Shown in pieces: positions 14,157-22,356 of a stretch of DNA of 39,466 nt. The stretch is taken from NCBI GenBank assembly GCA_937995345.1, contig CALKKS010000017.1:1-39466 (forward strand). The letters are read 5' to 3'. The stretch's first letter is position 1. Each line of letters starts with the position of its first letter. The stretch comes from an uncultured Collinsella sp. Lineage in GTDB: Bacteria > Actinomycetota > Coriobacteriia > Coriobacteriales > Coriobacteriaceae. Made by a program: the position numbers and the translations under genes. Below the pieces are notes generated by a model that worked only from the letters and a program-made list of their open reading frames with translations, searched no databases and was not told the origin of the DNA.

Positions 14157-16091
14157 CTAGTGCCCGCAGATGGCTTGGCGTATGAGGACGGCGTAGGTGT
14201 CGATTCCCGCCTGGGTGAGGTGTGTGCCGTCGTCGACGAGGTATTCGCTGTGGCCCTCCGAGGCACCGTTCCAGTCGATGACGCCGGCGTTGTCGTTTTG
14301 GGCGCAGACGTCACGAATCGTCTGGTTATTGCGGTCCTGTAGCTCGAGCGGTACGCGCACGGTCACAAAGTAGATGGGCTTGCCGCCCACGGCATTAATC
14401 ACGTCCTGTACCTGCTGGGGGTCGCGGATGAGGCCGTTGGTGCCAAGCGCACAGATGACCACACTCGGGTCGTAGTTGGCGCTGTCCTGTGCATAGACAT
14501 CCTGGAAGGTGTAGAACTGGCGGCTCACCACGCCGTCGATGTACGCGTTGGGAAGCGCCGCCTGAATGCCGGATTGTGCGCCCGCAGTGACCGAGTCGCC
14601 GATCATGAGCACGCGGGCGTCGCAGGTCCCGGTCGCCTCGTCGTAGGTAAAGCTCTTCCAGTCCAAGTTCTTGGGGGCCTTTTCGGCGATAGGCCCCTCT
14701 TTTGGTTTTTGCTTGGTGGCGTCATCGGATGTGGTGTCGCTGGGCTGGGAATCTTTACCGGATGCGGGCTCAGCGCCCTTGTCGTTGGCTCCGTTGTCCT
14801 GGGACGAGGTCGCGTTCTGGGCAAGCTCGGGACGGAGCTGCTCGGCGCGGGCGGTGGCGATGTCTGCCCAGTCAAGCGGCGCGAAGGCAAGTGCGGCGAC
14901 GCATGCGGCGCCAAGCGCGGGGAGCACCATGGCGGGCGCGAGGACGTGCTTTCTTGCCGTGCTGTCCTGCTGGGCCGGCTTGTGGGACCAAGGGCGTTCG
15001 ACTAGTCGATAGAAAATCTCGGCTACCGCAAGGATCAGTACAAGCTGTAATACCTGCTCCCACCAGGCGATGCGGGTGGTGCGGGTTGCGGGGTTCATAA
15101 GAAGCAGTAGGGGATAGTGCACCAGATAGACCGAGAACGAGCGCTGACCCAGCCAGACGAGCGGCTTGACCGACAACAGGCGACGCACGATGCACTCCGT
15201 ATTCTGCACGCAGATGATGAGGAGTCCGGTGACGAGGGCAAACAGCAAAAAGCCGCCGCGGTAGAGCCAGGCGCTCTCTCCGGTCAGCATGAGTGCGCCG
15301 GCTATAACGGCAACGAGCCACGCGATAGAAATCGCGTTGACCTTTGAGACGCCCTTGTTGGCGCCGGGGGTATGGATGTCACCGCTCAGCATCTCGCGCA
15401 GACGCGGCGCGGCGATGGCGGCTAAGGCTCCGCATAGAAGCTCGGCGGCACGGGCGTCGGTTCCGTAGTAGACGCGCGATGTGTCGACGGTGGGACTAAA
15501 CATGAGGGCCATCGCTGCCGTCGATACAAGCGCGAATGCAATCGTGATGCCGATGGCGGTGTTGCGCGAGCGGGTCTTGCTGCACAGCGCCATAAGGATG
15601 ACCGGCCATACCAGATAGAACTGCATAGTGACAGCGCAGAACCACAGATGCGTGAGCGGCGAGGGGAGCCCCGCGGCGGCGAAATACGAGACGTTGCGGA
15701 AGATGTAGAACCAGTTGCTCAAAAAGAGTGCCGATGGCAGGGCGTCCTGTTGCACCTTGGAGAGTAGGCTCGGGGCCGCGATGTAGGTGGCGACGGCGGT
15801 AAGCGCGATGGTCACGACGATCGGCGGCATCATGCGCGCAACGCGGCGGCAGATATAGCGCGGGTACGAGAATCCGTCGCGTGCCGTGGCTCGCATAATG
15901 CTTTTGGTGGCGAGATAGCCACTCAGCGTAAAGAAGAGTGTAACGCCCAAAAAACCGCCGGTCAGGCGGCTGGGGCGAAGGTGATATAGGACGACGCCGA
16001 CGATGGCGAGGGCGCGGAGCCCGTCGAGCGCGACGATGCGTTGGCTGCGTTGAGGCGCGGCATGTATGGCGCCCGTGGGTGTGTTTTGCAT
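14157..16091 (-). CDS. Membrane acyltransferase 3 with C-terminal SGNH domain (OatA-like)
   Basis: This 644-residue protein begins with an acyltransferase-3 domain: VALDGLRALAIVGVVLYHL (about 20-38), GGFLGVTLFFTLSGYLAT, and roughly ten membrane segments to about 400. A low-complexity linker rich in Ser, Asp, Lys and Thr follows. The last 200 residues form an SGNH-hydrolase-like domain with VLMIGDSVTAG as the nucleophile block and DDGTHLTQAG as the Asp/His block. This layout matches OatA-type enzymes that O-acetylate peptidoglycan or other surface polymers. The ATG at 16091 is chosen because GGAGG lies 8 nt upstream. No polysaccharide genes adjoin it, so the acceptor is uncertain. Confidence 0.88.
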   Translation of the reverse strand: MQNTPTGAIHAAPQRSQRIVALDGLRALAIVGVVLYHLRPSRLTGGFLGVTLFFTLSGYLATKSIMRATARDGFSYPRYICRRVARMMPPIVVTIALTAVATYIAAPSLLSKVQQDALPSALFLSNWFYIFRNVSYFAAAGLPSPLTHLWFCAVTMQFYLVWPVILMALCSKTRSRNTAIGITIAFALVSTAAMALMFSPTVDTSRVYYGTDARAAELLCGALAAIAAPRLREMLSGDIHTPGANKGVSKVNAISIAWLVAVIAGALMLTGESAWLYRGGFLLFALVTGLLIICVQNTECIVRRLLSVKPLVWLGQRSFSVYLVHYPLLLLMNPATRTTRIAWWEQVLQLVLILAVAEIFYRLVERPWSHKPAQQDSTARKHVLAPAMVLPALGAACVAALAFAPLDWADIATARAEQLRPELAQNATSSQDNGANDKGAEPASGKDSQPSDTTSDDATKQKPKEGPIAEKAPKNLDWKSFTYDEATGTCDARVLMIGDSVTAGAQSGIQAALPNAYIDGVVSRQFYTFQDVYAQDSANYDPSVVICALGTNGLIRDPQQVQDVINAVGGKPIYFVTVRVPLELQDRNNQTIRDVCAQNDNAGVIDWNGASEGHSEYLVDDGTHLTQAGIDTYAVLIRQAICGH

Positions 16092-16225
16092 CGATCTTTC
16101 CTCCAATGTCGACCTAGCAGTCTAGCGCTCTGTGCGGACAAAGGAAGGGGGTTCGTGCGGTTGAACAACATGCCGCGGGGCGATGCTTCGCTACGCAAAA
16201 GCCGCACCTGCGTTGATGCTCAGCT

Positions 16226-16261
16226 GCCTATATAGAAACGTTTCAGAAGCTCTACATAGGC
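16226..16261. repeat. Inverted repeat containing a GAAACGTTTC palindrome
   Basis: GCCTATATAGA (16226-16236) and TCTACATAGGC (16251-16261) form an 11-bp inverted repeat with one G-T pair. The perfect palindrome GAAACGTTTC (16235-16244) overlaps it and recurs at 16941-16950 before the PTS gene. GAAACGTTTC is the type of site bound by LacI-family repressors. Here it abuts a TATATA on the minus strand that could be the -10 box of the acyltransferase gene. The rest of the 16092-16326 gap shows no gene and no clear terminator for the PTS gene. Confidence 0.45.
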
Positions 16262-16326
16262 AAAAACAACAACACAGATGCGGCAAAGATGCACAGACGG
16301 TTGAGCCTTTATGCGATGATGCTCGG

Positions 16327-16890
16327 CTACTTGGTCTTGGCAACCAGCAGCGGATCGCCAAGCTTGACGAGCGGATTGCCGCCGATAAGCGTGCCAGACT
16401 CTCCGACGTGGTCGATGCTCTTGAGGCGGTCGAGCTCAGAGATGATGACGGTCACGATGTCCTCGTGACCGGCGGCCTTGATAGCGTCGCGGTCGAAGCT
16501 GATGAGCGGCTGGCCGGCCTTGACCGTGTCACCCATCTCGACAAAGCGAGCAAAGCCTTTACCGTTCATTTCCACGGTGCCCAGGCCGACGTGGATAAAC
16601 ACGCGCAGGCCGTCCTCGGTAATCATGCCGATGGAGTGATTGGTGACGGTGGTGGCGCCGATACGGCCGTTGGCGGGGGCGTAAATGGTGCCGGTAATGG
16701 GCTCGATGCCGTAGCCCTGGCCGAGCATGCCCGAGGCGATGGTCTCGTCGGGAACCTCACTCAGATTGACGAGCACACCGTTGACGGGAGCGTAGATGAC
16801 GCCTTCGCGGGTGGCGAAGCTTGCTGCGGGCGGAACGGACGCCTCGCCCGACGAAGTGAACGTGGACTTGAGCGAATCGAGCAGACCCAT
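16327..16890 (-). CDS. crr: PTS glucose-type IIA component
   Basis: This 187-residue cytoplasmic protein is a stand-alone IIA(Glc)-type phosphocarrier that passes phosphate from HPr to a sugar-specific IIB/IIC partner. Residues 30-180 form the domain. The two active-site histidines are visible as NHSIGM (His85) and FIHVGLGTVEMNGKGF (His100, the phosphorylated one), 15 residues apart as in E. coli. The ATG at 16890 lies 5 nt after GGAGG. No PTS permease gene is in the window, so it must serve a partner elsewhere. A LacI-type palindrome and a probable promoter lie upstream. Confidence 0.92.
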   Translation of the reverse strand: MGLLDSLKSTFTSSGEASVPPAASFATREGVIYAPVNGVLVNLSEVPDETIASGMLGQGYGIEPITGTIYAPANGRIGATTVTNHSIGMITEDGLRVFIHVGLGTVEMNGKGFARFVEMGDTVKAGQPLISFDRDAIKAAGHEDIVTVIISELDRLKSIDHVGESGTLIGGNPLVKLGDPLLVAKTK

Positions 16891-16940
16891 AGATGCCTCC
16901 AACGTATCAGGCGCGCATATTGCACGCGTGTGGTTTGCCG

Positions 16941-17010
16941 GAAACGTTTCGTACGTGTTTCCCAGCACGGTCAGCGCCCCTATTTTACGCTGCCGAACGA
17001 TACCTCTGAA
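16941..17010 (-). promoter_or_regulatory. Probable promoter and LacI-type operator of the PTS IIA gene
   Basis: On the minus strand TTCAGA (17010-17005) and TAAAAT (16987-16982) are spaced by 17 bp. The palindrome GAAACGTTTC (16941-16950) lies about 30 bp downstream of the -10 box and 50 bp before the start codon, where a bound repressor would block elongation. A LacI/CcpA-family sugar-responsive repressor is the natural guess; no such gene is in the window. Confidence 0.45.
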
Positions 17011-17136
17011 CAGCGATTTTGTGATATATCAGTTGAAGGCCAACTTATTGCGGGGGTGTTTCTGCGCCGCGGGCTCAAGTGGGGTACGCTAAGGTGCGAA
17101 AAACGAGTGCGTACGAATCGCACGGAGGGAGCACCT

Positions 17137-18036
17137 ATGATTATTGAGAACCATGCGCTGTGGGGCGAGGAGCCGACCGAGGATTATCCGGCGACGTTTA
17201 CGTATCTGGGTGCCGAGCCGCTGCCCGACAAGCCCAATGGCTGTCGCCCCGCGGTGATCATCTGCGGCGGAGGCGGGTTTACGCATATCGCTCCGCACGA
17301 GCAGGACCCGGTGGCGTTTGCGTTTTTGGATCGCGGCTACCAAGCCTTTGTGCTCAACTATGTGACGAGCGCCACGGGCGACGTGAGCTTTCCGCACCCG
17401 CAGGCGGACCTCGCCAAGATGGTCGCTACCGTGCGCGCCAACGCCGACGAGTGGCATGTCGATCCCAAGCGCGTGTGCATCGTGGGTTTCTCGGCGGGCG
17501 GCATGATCTGCGCCTCGTTGGCAACGCAGTGGAAGACCGGACCTTTCGCGGGCCTTGCCGGGGCTCGTCCGGAGGATATTCGTCCCGACGCCGTGGTGCT
17601 GGGCTATCCGTTGCTCGACCTTGCCTATGTGCGCGATATGCAGACGCGCGACCCGCGCATCGACCTGCGCGTGCCCAAGACGGGTGGCAAGACAGGGCGC
17701 GATTTGCTCAACGACTATCTGTCGATGGTGACGGGCGGCGAGGCGACCGATGAGCACCTGACCGACATTTGCCCTACCACGCACGTTTCGCGCCAGATGC
17801 CTCCGACCTTTGTGTGGGGCGTTTCGGACGACAAGACGGCGCCGGTCGCGCAGGTCTACCCGTTTGCGCAGCGCATGGCCGAGGAGGGTGTTGCATGCGA
17901 GATGCACGTCTTTGACCAGGGTGGCCACGGCCTTTCGCTCGGCAACGCCAATACCGCGGTCGACAACGAGGACAAGCAGGTGGCAGTCCGTCCCTGGATT
18001 CGCCTAGCCTTCCGCTTCCTGGAACGCCATCTGTAA
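17137..18036 (+). CDS. Alpha/beta hydrolase, acetyl-esterase-like
   Basis: This 299-residue cytoplasmic protein has the alpha/beta hydrolase layout of the esterase/BD-FAE group. IICGGGGFTHIAPHE (about 41-55) corresponds to the oxyanion-hole loop, GFSAGG (117-122) carries the nucleophile Ser119, and the C-terminal FDQGGHGLSLG supplies the histidine. The segment TFVWGVSDDKTAPVAQ probably holds the acid. Such enzymes cleave acetyl or other short esters from sugars or xenobiotics; the substrate is unknown. GGAGGG (17124-17129) precedes the ATG. It diverges from the PTS IIA gene, sharing the 246-nt upstream gap. Confidence 0.85.
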   Translation: MIIENHALWGEEPTEDYPATFTYLGAEPLPDKPNGCRPAVIICGGGGFTHIAPHEQDPVAFAFLDRGYQAFVLNYVTSATGDVSFPHPQADLAKMVATVRANADEWHVDPKRVCIVGFSAGGMICASLATQWKTGPFAGLAGARPEDIRPDAVVLGYPLLDLAYVRDMQTRDPRIDLRVPKTGGKTGRDLLNDYLSMVTGGEATDEHLTDICPTTHVSRQMPPTFVWGVSDDKTAPVAQVYPFAQRMAEEGVACEMHVFDQGGHGLSLGNANTAVDNEDKQVAVRPWIRLAFRFLERHL

Positions 18037-18083
18037 AAGTAGACTACTTGCCCGTTTCAAAAAGTCTGCTTAGAGGAGGAGCC

Positions 18084-18404
18084 ATGCTTGAGGGTACGTA
18101 TGTGGTTTTGGCCCAGACGCCGGTGGGGAGCAAGCGCGGCGAGGTGACGTTTTCACATGGGGTGAACGGCGCGCTCAGGGCAGTGCTAAACGTCAGGGGT
18201 CTCAATATCGCTCTCTCGAGTGCCCGTGCTGAGGGCGATTTCTTTGAGCTCTCGGGTACTATCTCCCACGTCTTGATGGGCAAGGCGCCCTTTACATGCA
18301 CGGGGTCGGTCGAGGGTGATCGACTCACTGCTACCGCGCGGTCGGGTTCCGTTTCGATTTCGCTGAGCGGTATGCGTAAAGAGCCTTCGGGGCGCACCGC
18401 ATAA
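18084..18404 (+). CDS. Small protein of unknown function, beta-rich
   Basis: I do not recognise this 106-residue protein. It has no signal peptide, membrane segment or cysteine pair. It alternates short hydrophobic and polar strands (GTYVVLAQTPVGSKRGEVTF, RAVLNVRGLNIALSSA, FTCTGSVEGDRLTATA) and looks like a small all-beta fold. The ATG at 18084 has an excellent ribosome binding site (AGAGGAGGA, 18072-18080). It lies 47 nt after the hydrolase stop and is probably co-transcribed with it. The strong ribosome binding site and codon use support a real gene. Confidence 0.7.
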   Translation: MLEGTYVVLAQTPVGSKRGEVTFSHGVNGALRAVLNVRGLNIALSSARAEGDFFELSGTISHVLMGKAPFTCTGSVEGDRLTATARSGSVSISLSGMRKEPSGRTA

Positions 18405-18475
18405 AGTTTGTGCAGGTAAACATCGGTATTTGACTTTATAAAATAGTTCAGAGCGCTATCATTTGTCGTTACGAG

Positions 18476-18503
18476 TTGGTTAGCCACGGTAAACGGTTAA
18501 CCG
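18476..18503 (+). promoter_or_regulatory. Candidate metal-repressor operator before feoB
   Basis: TTGGTTAGCC (18476-18485) matches half of the DtxR/IdeR iron box, in which GGTTAG-C repeats in inverted form. The perfect palindrome CGGTTAACCG follows at 18494-18503. Both lie between a TTGACT-like -35 string (18430-18435) and the feoB start. Iron-dependent repression of a ferrous importer would be expected, but the match is partial. Confidence 0.4.
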
Positions 18504-18525
18504 CGTCTAACGAAAGGATGAGCGC

Positions 18526-20886
18526 GTGAAGCTCGATACGCTCGAGATTGGAAAGGACGCCGTTGTCGCATCGGTGACATCCGACGATCAGGCGCTCCGA
18601 CAGCATATTTTGGACATGGGCCTAACACCGGGCACCGAAGTCACCATGATGAAGTACGCCCCTATGGGCGACCCGCTCGAGATTCGCCTACGCGGCTACG
18701 AGTTGACGCTGCGCAAGGACGATGCTGCTCGCATCGAGCTCGTGGGTGTTCACGACACAGATACGGGTCCGCGCGTTAACGCTGCAATCGGCATGACGGA
18801 GCATCCGGCACTCGGCGAGGGGACGTATTCGCCCCGTGCTGCCAAGACGGCCGTGCCCGAGGGCGCGCCGCTGCATTTTGCCCTCGCCGGCAACCAAAAC
18901 TGCGGTAAGACCACACTGTTCAACCAGCTTACGGGCTCCAACCAGCACGTTGGTAACTTTCCCGGCGTAACGGTCGACCGCAAGGACGGCACCATCCGCA
19001 ACCACCCCGAGGCAAGCGTTACCGACCTGCCCGGCATTTACTCCCTGTCACCGTACACGGGCGAAGAGATCGTCAGCCGCCAATTCATCTTGGACGAAAA
19101 CCCCGACGCCATCATCGATATCATCGACGCCACCAACATCGAGCGTAACCTGTACCTGACGCTGCAACTTATGGAGCTCGACCGCCCCATGGTCATCGCG
19201 CTCAACATGATGGACGAGGTGACGGCCAACGGTGGCGCCGTGGACGTTAACCTGCTCGAGAGCCTGTTGGGCGTGCCTGTTGTCCCCATTAGCGCTGCCC
19301 GCAACGAGGGCATCGGCGAGTTGGTGGATCATGCCTTGCACGTGGCACGGTTCCGCGAGCGCCCCGGTCGCCTGGACTTCTGCGCGCCCGATGGTCCAGA
19401 CGGCGGCGCGCTGCATCGCTGCATTCACGGCATCGCCAACCTTATCGAGGACCATGCCTCGACGGCGCATATTCCGGTGCGTTTTGCGGCGACCAAGTTG
19501 GTTGAGGGCGACGAGCTGGTGACCGAGGCGCTTCACCTGGACCGCAACGAGCTCGACGCCATCGAGCACATCATTACCCAGATGGAGGGCGAGGCCGGCA
19601 CCGATCGACTGTCCGCGCTGGCCGACATGCGCTTTAGTTTTATCGGCGACGTGTGCGGGCGCTGCGTGGTCAAGCCACACGAGAGCCGCGAGCACGTGCG
19701 CTCCGTCAAAATCGACCGTATCCTGACCGGGCGCTACACGGCCATTCCGGCGTTCATCCTCATCATGGGCCTCGTCTTTTGGCTGACGTTTGGCGTGATC
19801 GGCGCGGCGTTGCAGGGACTTATGGAGGACGGCATCGCTGCCATCATCGCCTCGGCCGATGCGGGTCTCAAGGCGTTCGGCACCAACGACGTGGTGCGCT
19901 CGCTGGCCGTCGACGGTGTTCTCACGGGCGTGGGCAGCGTGCTGACCTTCCTGCCGATCATCGTCGTGCTCTTCTTGTTCCTCTCCATTCTGGAAGACTC
20001 GGGCTACATGGCGCGCGTGGCCTTTGTCATGGATAAAGTGCTGCGTCGCTTTGGCCTGTCGGGCCGCAGCTTCGTGCCTATGCTCGTCGGTTTTGGCTGC
20101 ACCGTGCCGGCTATCATGTCGACCCGTACGCTCCCATCCGAGCACGACCGCAAGATGACGGTCATGCTCACGCCGTTCATGAGCTGTTCGGCCAAGTTGC
20201 CGGTCTACGGTCTGCTGTGCGGGGCGTTTTTCCCGCAGGCGACAGTTCCCGCCATGGTCTCGCTCTATCTGATTGGCATTGCGGTCGGATGCATAGCGGC
20301 TTTGGTGCTCAACCGCACGGCATTTAAGGGCGACCCGGTGCCGTTTATCATGGAGCTCCCCAATTACCGCCTGCCGAGCATCAAGACGACGGTGATGCTG
20401 GCATGGGATAAGGCCAAGGACTTCATCACCAAGGCCTTCACCATTATCTTTGCCGCTACGGTGGTCATTTGGTTCCTTCAGACGTTCGACATCCGCTTTA
20501 ATGTGGTCGCCGATCAGTCGCAAAGCCTGCTTGCGGGTCTCGGCAGCATCATCGCGCCGGCGCTGGCGCCGCTTGGGTTTGGCGATTGGCGAGCATCCAC
20601 GGCGCTCGTCACCGGCCTTATCGCCAAGGAGAGTGTCATCTCGACCCTCACGGTGCTTTTGGGCGCGACCTCGCCCGCGGCACTGTCGACCATGTTTTCG
20701 CCGTTTACCGCTTACGTGTTCCTGGTCTTTACGCTGCTGTACCCGCCCTGCGTGGCGGCCATCGGTGCCGTCAAGAGCGAGCTGGGTGCGCGCTATGCCG
20801 TTGCCGTGTTCGCGTTTCAGGTGACGGTCGCCTGGATCGTGGCGTTTGTCGTGCATTCGGCGGGCATATTGTTGGGGTTGGCTTAG
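18526..20886 (+). CDS. feoB: FeoA-FeoB fusion ferrous iron transporter
   Basis: This 786-residue protein imports Fe(II) across the membrane. Residues 1-75 are a FeoA-like SH3 domain (DMGLTPGTEVTMMKYAPMGDP), normally a separate small protein. A GTPase domain follows with GNQNCGKTT (122-130), DLPG (167-170), NMMD (227-230) and SAARNEG, then a helical insulator. The membrane part starts near 404 and has the two Gate motifs, including FVPMLVGFGCTVPAIMSTR and MSCSAKLPVYGLLCG. The start is GTG at 18526; an ATG at 18518 leads straight to a stop. AAAGGA lies 7 nt upstream. No FeoC or separate FeoA gene is adjacent. Confidence 0.95.
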   Translation: MKLDTLEIGKDAVVASVTSDDQALRQHILDMGLTPGTEVTMMKYAPMGDPLEIRLRGYELTLRKDDAARIELVGVHDTDTGPRVNAAIGMTEHPALGEGTYSPRAAKTAVPEGAPLHFALAGNQNCGKTTLFNQLTGSNQHVGNFPGVTVDRKDGTIRNHPEASVTDLPGIYSLSPYTGEEIVSRQFILDENPDAIIDIIDATNIERNLYLTLQLMELDRPMVIALNMMDEVTANGGAVDVNLLESLLGVPVVPISAARNEGIGELVDHALHVARFRERPGRLDFCAPDGPDGGALHRCIHGIANLIEDHASTAHIPVRFAATKLVEGDELVTEALHLDRNELDAIEHIITQMEGEAGTDRLSALADMRFSFIGDVCGRCVVKPHESREHVRSVKIDRILTGRYTAIPAFILIMGLVFWLTFGVIGAALQGLMEDGIAAIIASADAGLKAFGTNDVVRSLAVDGVLTGVGSVLTFLPIIVVLFLFLSILEDSGYMARVAFVMDKVLRRFGLSGRSFVPMLVGFGCTVPAIMSTRTLPSEHDRKMTVMLTPFMSCSAKLPVYGLLCGAFFPQATVPAMVSLYLIGIAVGCIAALVLNRTAFKGDPVPFIMELPNYRLPSIKTTVMLAWDKAKDFITKAFTIIFAATVVIWFLQTFDIRFNVVADQSQSLLAGLGSIIAPALAPLGFGDWRASTALVTGLIAKESVISTLTVLLGATSPAALSTMFSPFTAYVFLVFTLLYPPCVAAIGAVKSELGARYAVAVFAFQVTVAWIVAFVVHSAGILLGLA

Positions 20887-20927
20887 CTATTTAGTGACGG
20901 CGCAACCCCTGTGTATTGAGTTGATTG

Positions 20928-20961
20928 CGGTCCCGCATCTGTACTGACGGATGCGGGGCCG
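20928..20961 (+). terminator. Hairpin after feoB
   Basis: CGGTCCCGCATC (20928-20939) pairs with GATGCGGGGCCG (20950-20961), a 12-bp stem with one G-U pair. Only TTGC follows, so the T-run is poor. It begins about 40 nt after the feoB stop and overlaps the -35 region of the efflux gene. Confidence 0.65.
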
Positions 20962-20973
20962 TTGCTATATAAT
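20944..20973 (+). promoter_or_regulatory. Probable promoter of the efflux pump gene
   Basis: A perfect TATAAT (20968-20973) lies 33 bp before the start codon, with CTGACG (20944-20949) 18 bp upstream. The -35 box falls in the loop of the feoB hairpin, so the two elements overlap. Confidence 0.55.
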
Positions 20974-21006
20974 CGCCTCCGCTCAAAATGATTGGAGACG
21001 TTATAT

Positions 21007-22203
21007 ATGAGTCAGGCAAGGCAAGACGGTATCGCGCTCAAGCAGTGGCTCCCGCTTATCGGGCTCGCCTGTTGCGCGTTCGTGTTCAACACGTCGGAGT
21101 TTATGCCCATCGGCCTTCTGACTGATATTGCCGCGTCGTTCTCGCTCACCGAGGCCCAGGCAGGCATCATGATTTCGGTCTACGCCTGGGGCGTCATGCT
21201 GCTGTCACTGCCGCTTATGGTGTTTGCCTCGCGTTTTGAATTCAAGCGGATGCTGCTCGGCGTGCTCGCCGTGTTCTCCTTGGGCCAGTTCCTGTCCGCT
21301 GTGGCACCGACATATCCCATCCTGGTCTGTGCGCGCCTGGTGGTCGCCTGCGCGCATGCCGTGTTCTGGTCAGTCGCCTCGATTATGGCCTCGCGCCTGG
21401 TCGACACCCGTCACGGGGCGCTCGCCATCAGCATGATCGCCACGGGCTCGTCCATCGCACAGATCTTTGGCCTGCCCCTCGGTCGCGCCATTGGCCTGGC
21501 CGTGGGCTGGCGTATGACGTTTGCCGTGGTCGGAGCGCTGTCTGCTGTCGCGGTCGTCTACCAGGCGACCGTGTTTCCAACCATGCCGGCGGGCGAGCGC
21601 TTTACGCTCAAGCAGCTGCCCGAGCTGCTCAAGAACCCGTTCCTCATCGCGCTCTATGTGGTCACGGTTTTCATGGCGACCGGCTATTACGCGAGCTATA
21701 GCTATATCGAGCCTTTCCTGGCTCAGGTCGCCCATGTCGACGCAAGCGCCATCACTATGACGCTGACGGCGTTCGGCTGCTCTGGTCTGCTCGGAAGCTG
21801 GCTGTTCGGCCGGCTGTTCGATGGGCACCGTTTTCCGTTCCTTGCAATCACGCTCTCCGGCGTGCCGGTGGCCTTGCTGCTCATGGGCCCGGCCGCATCG
21901 TCGCTCGTCGCCGTTCTCGCTGTTTGCGCGCTATGGGGCTGCTGCGCCACGGCCTTCAATGTGGCGTTCCAGGCCGAGCTTATCAAGTACACGCCGTCGG
22001 ACTCGTCGGCCGTCGCCATGTCGATCTTCTCGGGCCTGTTTAACCTGGGCATTGGCACGGGCACCGCGATCGGCGGCGCCGTGGTTTCGGGCCCCGGTAT
22101 CGCCTGGATCGGCTTCGTGGGCGGGGCGATCACCGTCGTGGGCGTCATCCTCGCCATCACCGTGATGTTCCCAGCCATCCGCCGCGCCAAACCCGTTGCC
22201 TAG
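21007..22203 (+). CDS. Major facilitator efflux transporter, SotB-like
   Basis: This 398-residue membrane protein has twelve predicted helices and belongs to the drug:proton antiporter-1 branch. It resembles the sugar efflux transporter SotB/YdeA: FNTSEFMPIGLLTDIAASF near helix 1, AGIMISVYAWGVMLLSLPLM, AHAVFWSVASIMASR and ATGSSIAQIFGLPLGR. That group exports arabinose, IPTG and similar compounds; the natural substrate is unknown here. The ATG at 21007 is preferred, with GGAG 9 nt upstream, to an in-frame TTG at 20992. It is a single-gene unit with its own promoter and a very long terminator hairpin. Confidence 0.88.
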   Translation: MSQARQDGIALKQWLPLIGLACCAFVFNTSEFMPIGLLTDIAASFSLTEAQAGIMISVYAWGVMLLSLPLMVFASRFEFKRMLLGVLAVFSLGQFLSAVAPTYPILVCARLVVACAHAVFWSVASIMASRLVDTRHGALAISMIATGSSIAQIFGLPLGRAIGLAVGWRMTFAVVGALSAVAVVYQATVFPTMPAGERFTLKQLPELLKNPFLIALYVVTVFMATGYYASYSYIEPFLAQVAHVDASAITMTLTAFGCSGLLGSWLFGRLFDGHRFPFLAITLSGVPVALLLMGPAASSLVAVLAVCALWGCCATAFNVAFQAELIKYTPSDSSAVAMSIFSGLFNLGIGTGTAIGGAVVSGPGIAWIGFVGGAITVVGVILAITVMFPAIRRAKPVA

Positions 22204-22219
22204 CCACATCCCTCCATCA

Positions 22220-22291
22220 GTTGCGGTGAAATACGGACTGTTTAGCCCAATAAACCTGGCAAACAGTCCGTATTTCACCGCAACTTATTTT
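22220..22291 (+). repeat. Long perfect hairpin after the efflux gene, probable terminator
   Basis: Arms 22220-22243 and 22261-22284 are perfectly complementary over 24 bp. The left arm starts GTTGCGGTGAAATACG and ends ACTGTTT. The 17-nt loop can close three further pairs (GCC/GGC). TTATTTT follows, so it should stop transcription, but a 24-bp perfect stem is far longer than termination needs. It may belong to a dispersed palindrome family of the genome. Confidence 0.8.
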
Positions 22292-22356
22292 GGGGGAGGG
22301 GATGCGCGGCGGGCATACAATGGATGTCGTTGTGTTGAGCTTACCGGGAGGTTGCT

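Noticed and set aside
16183..17136. Long in-frame extension upstream of the alpha/beta hydrolase
   Set aside because: It lies antisense to the PTS IIA gene. The ATG at 17137 has GGAGGG and matches the domain start.
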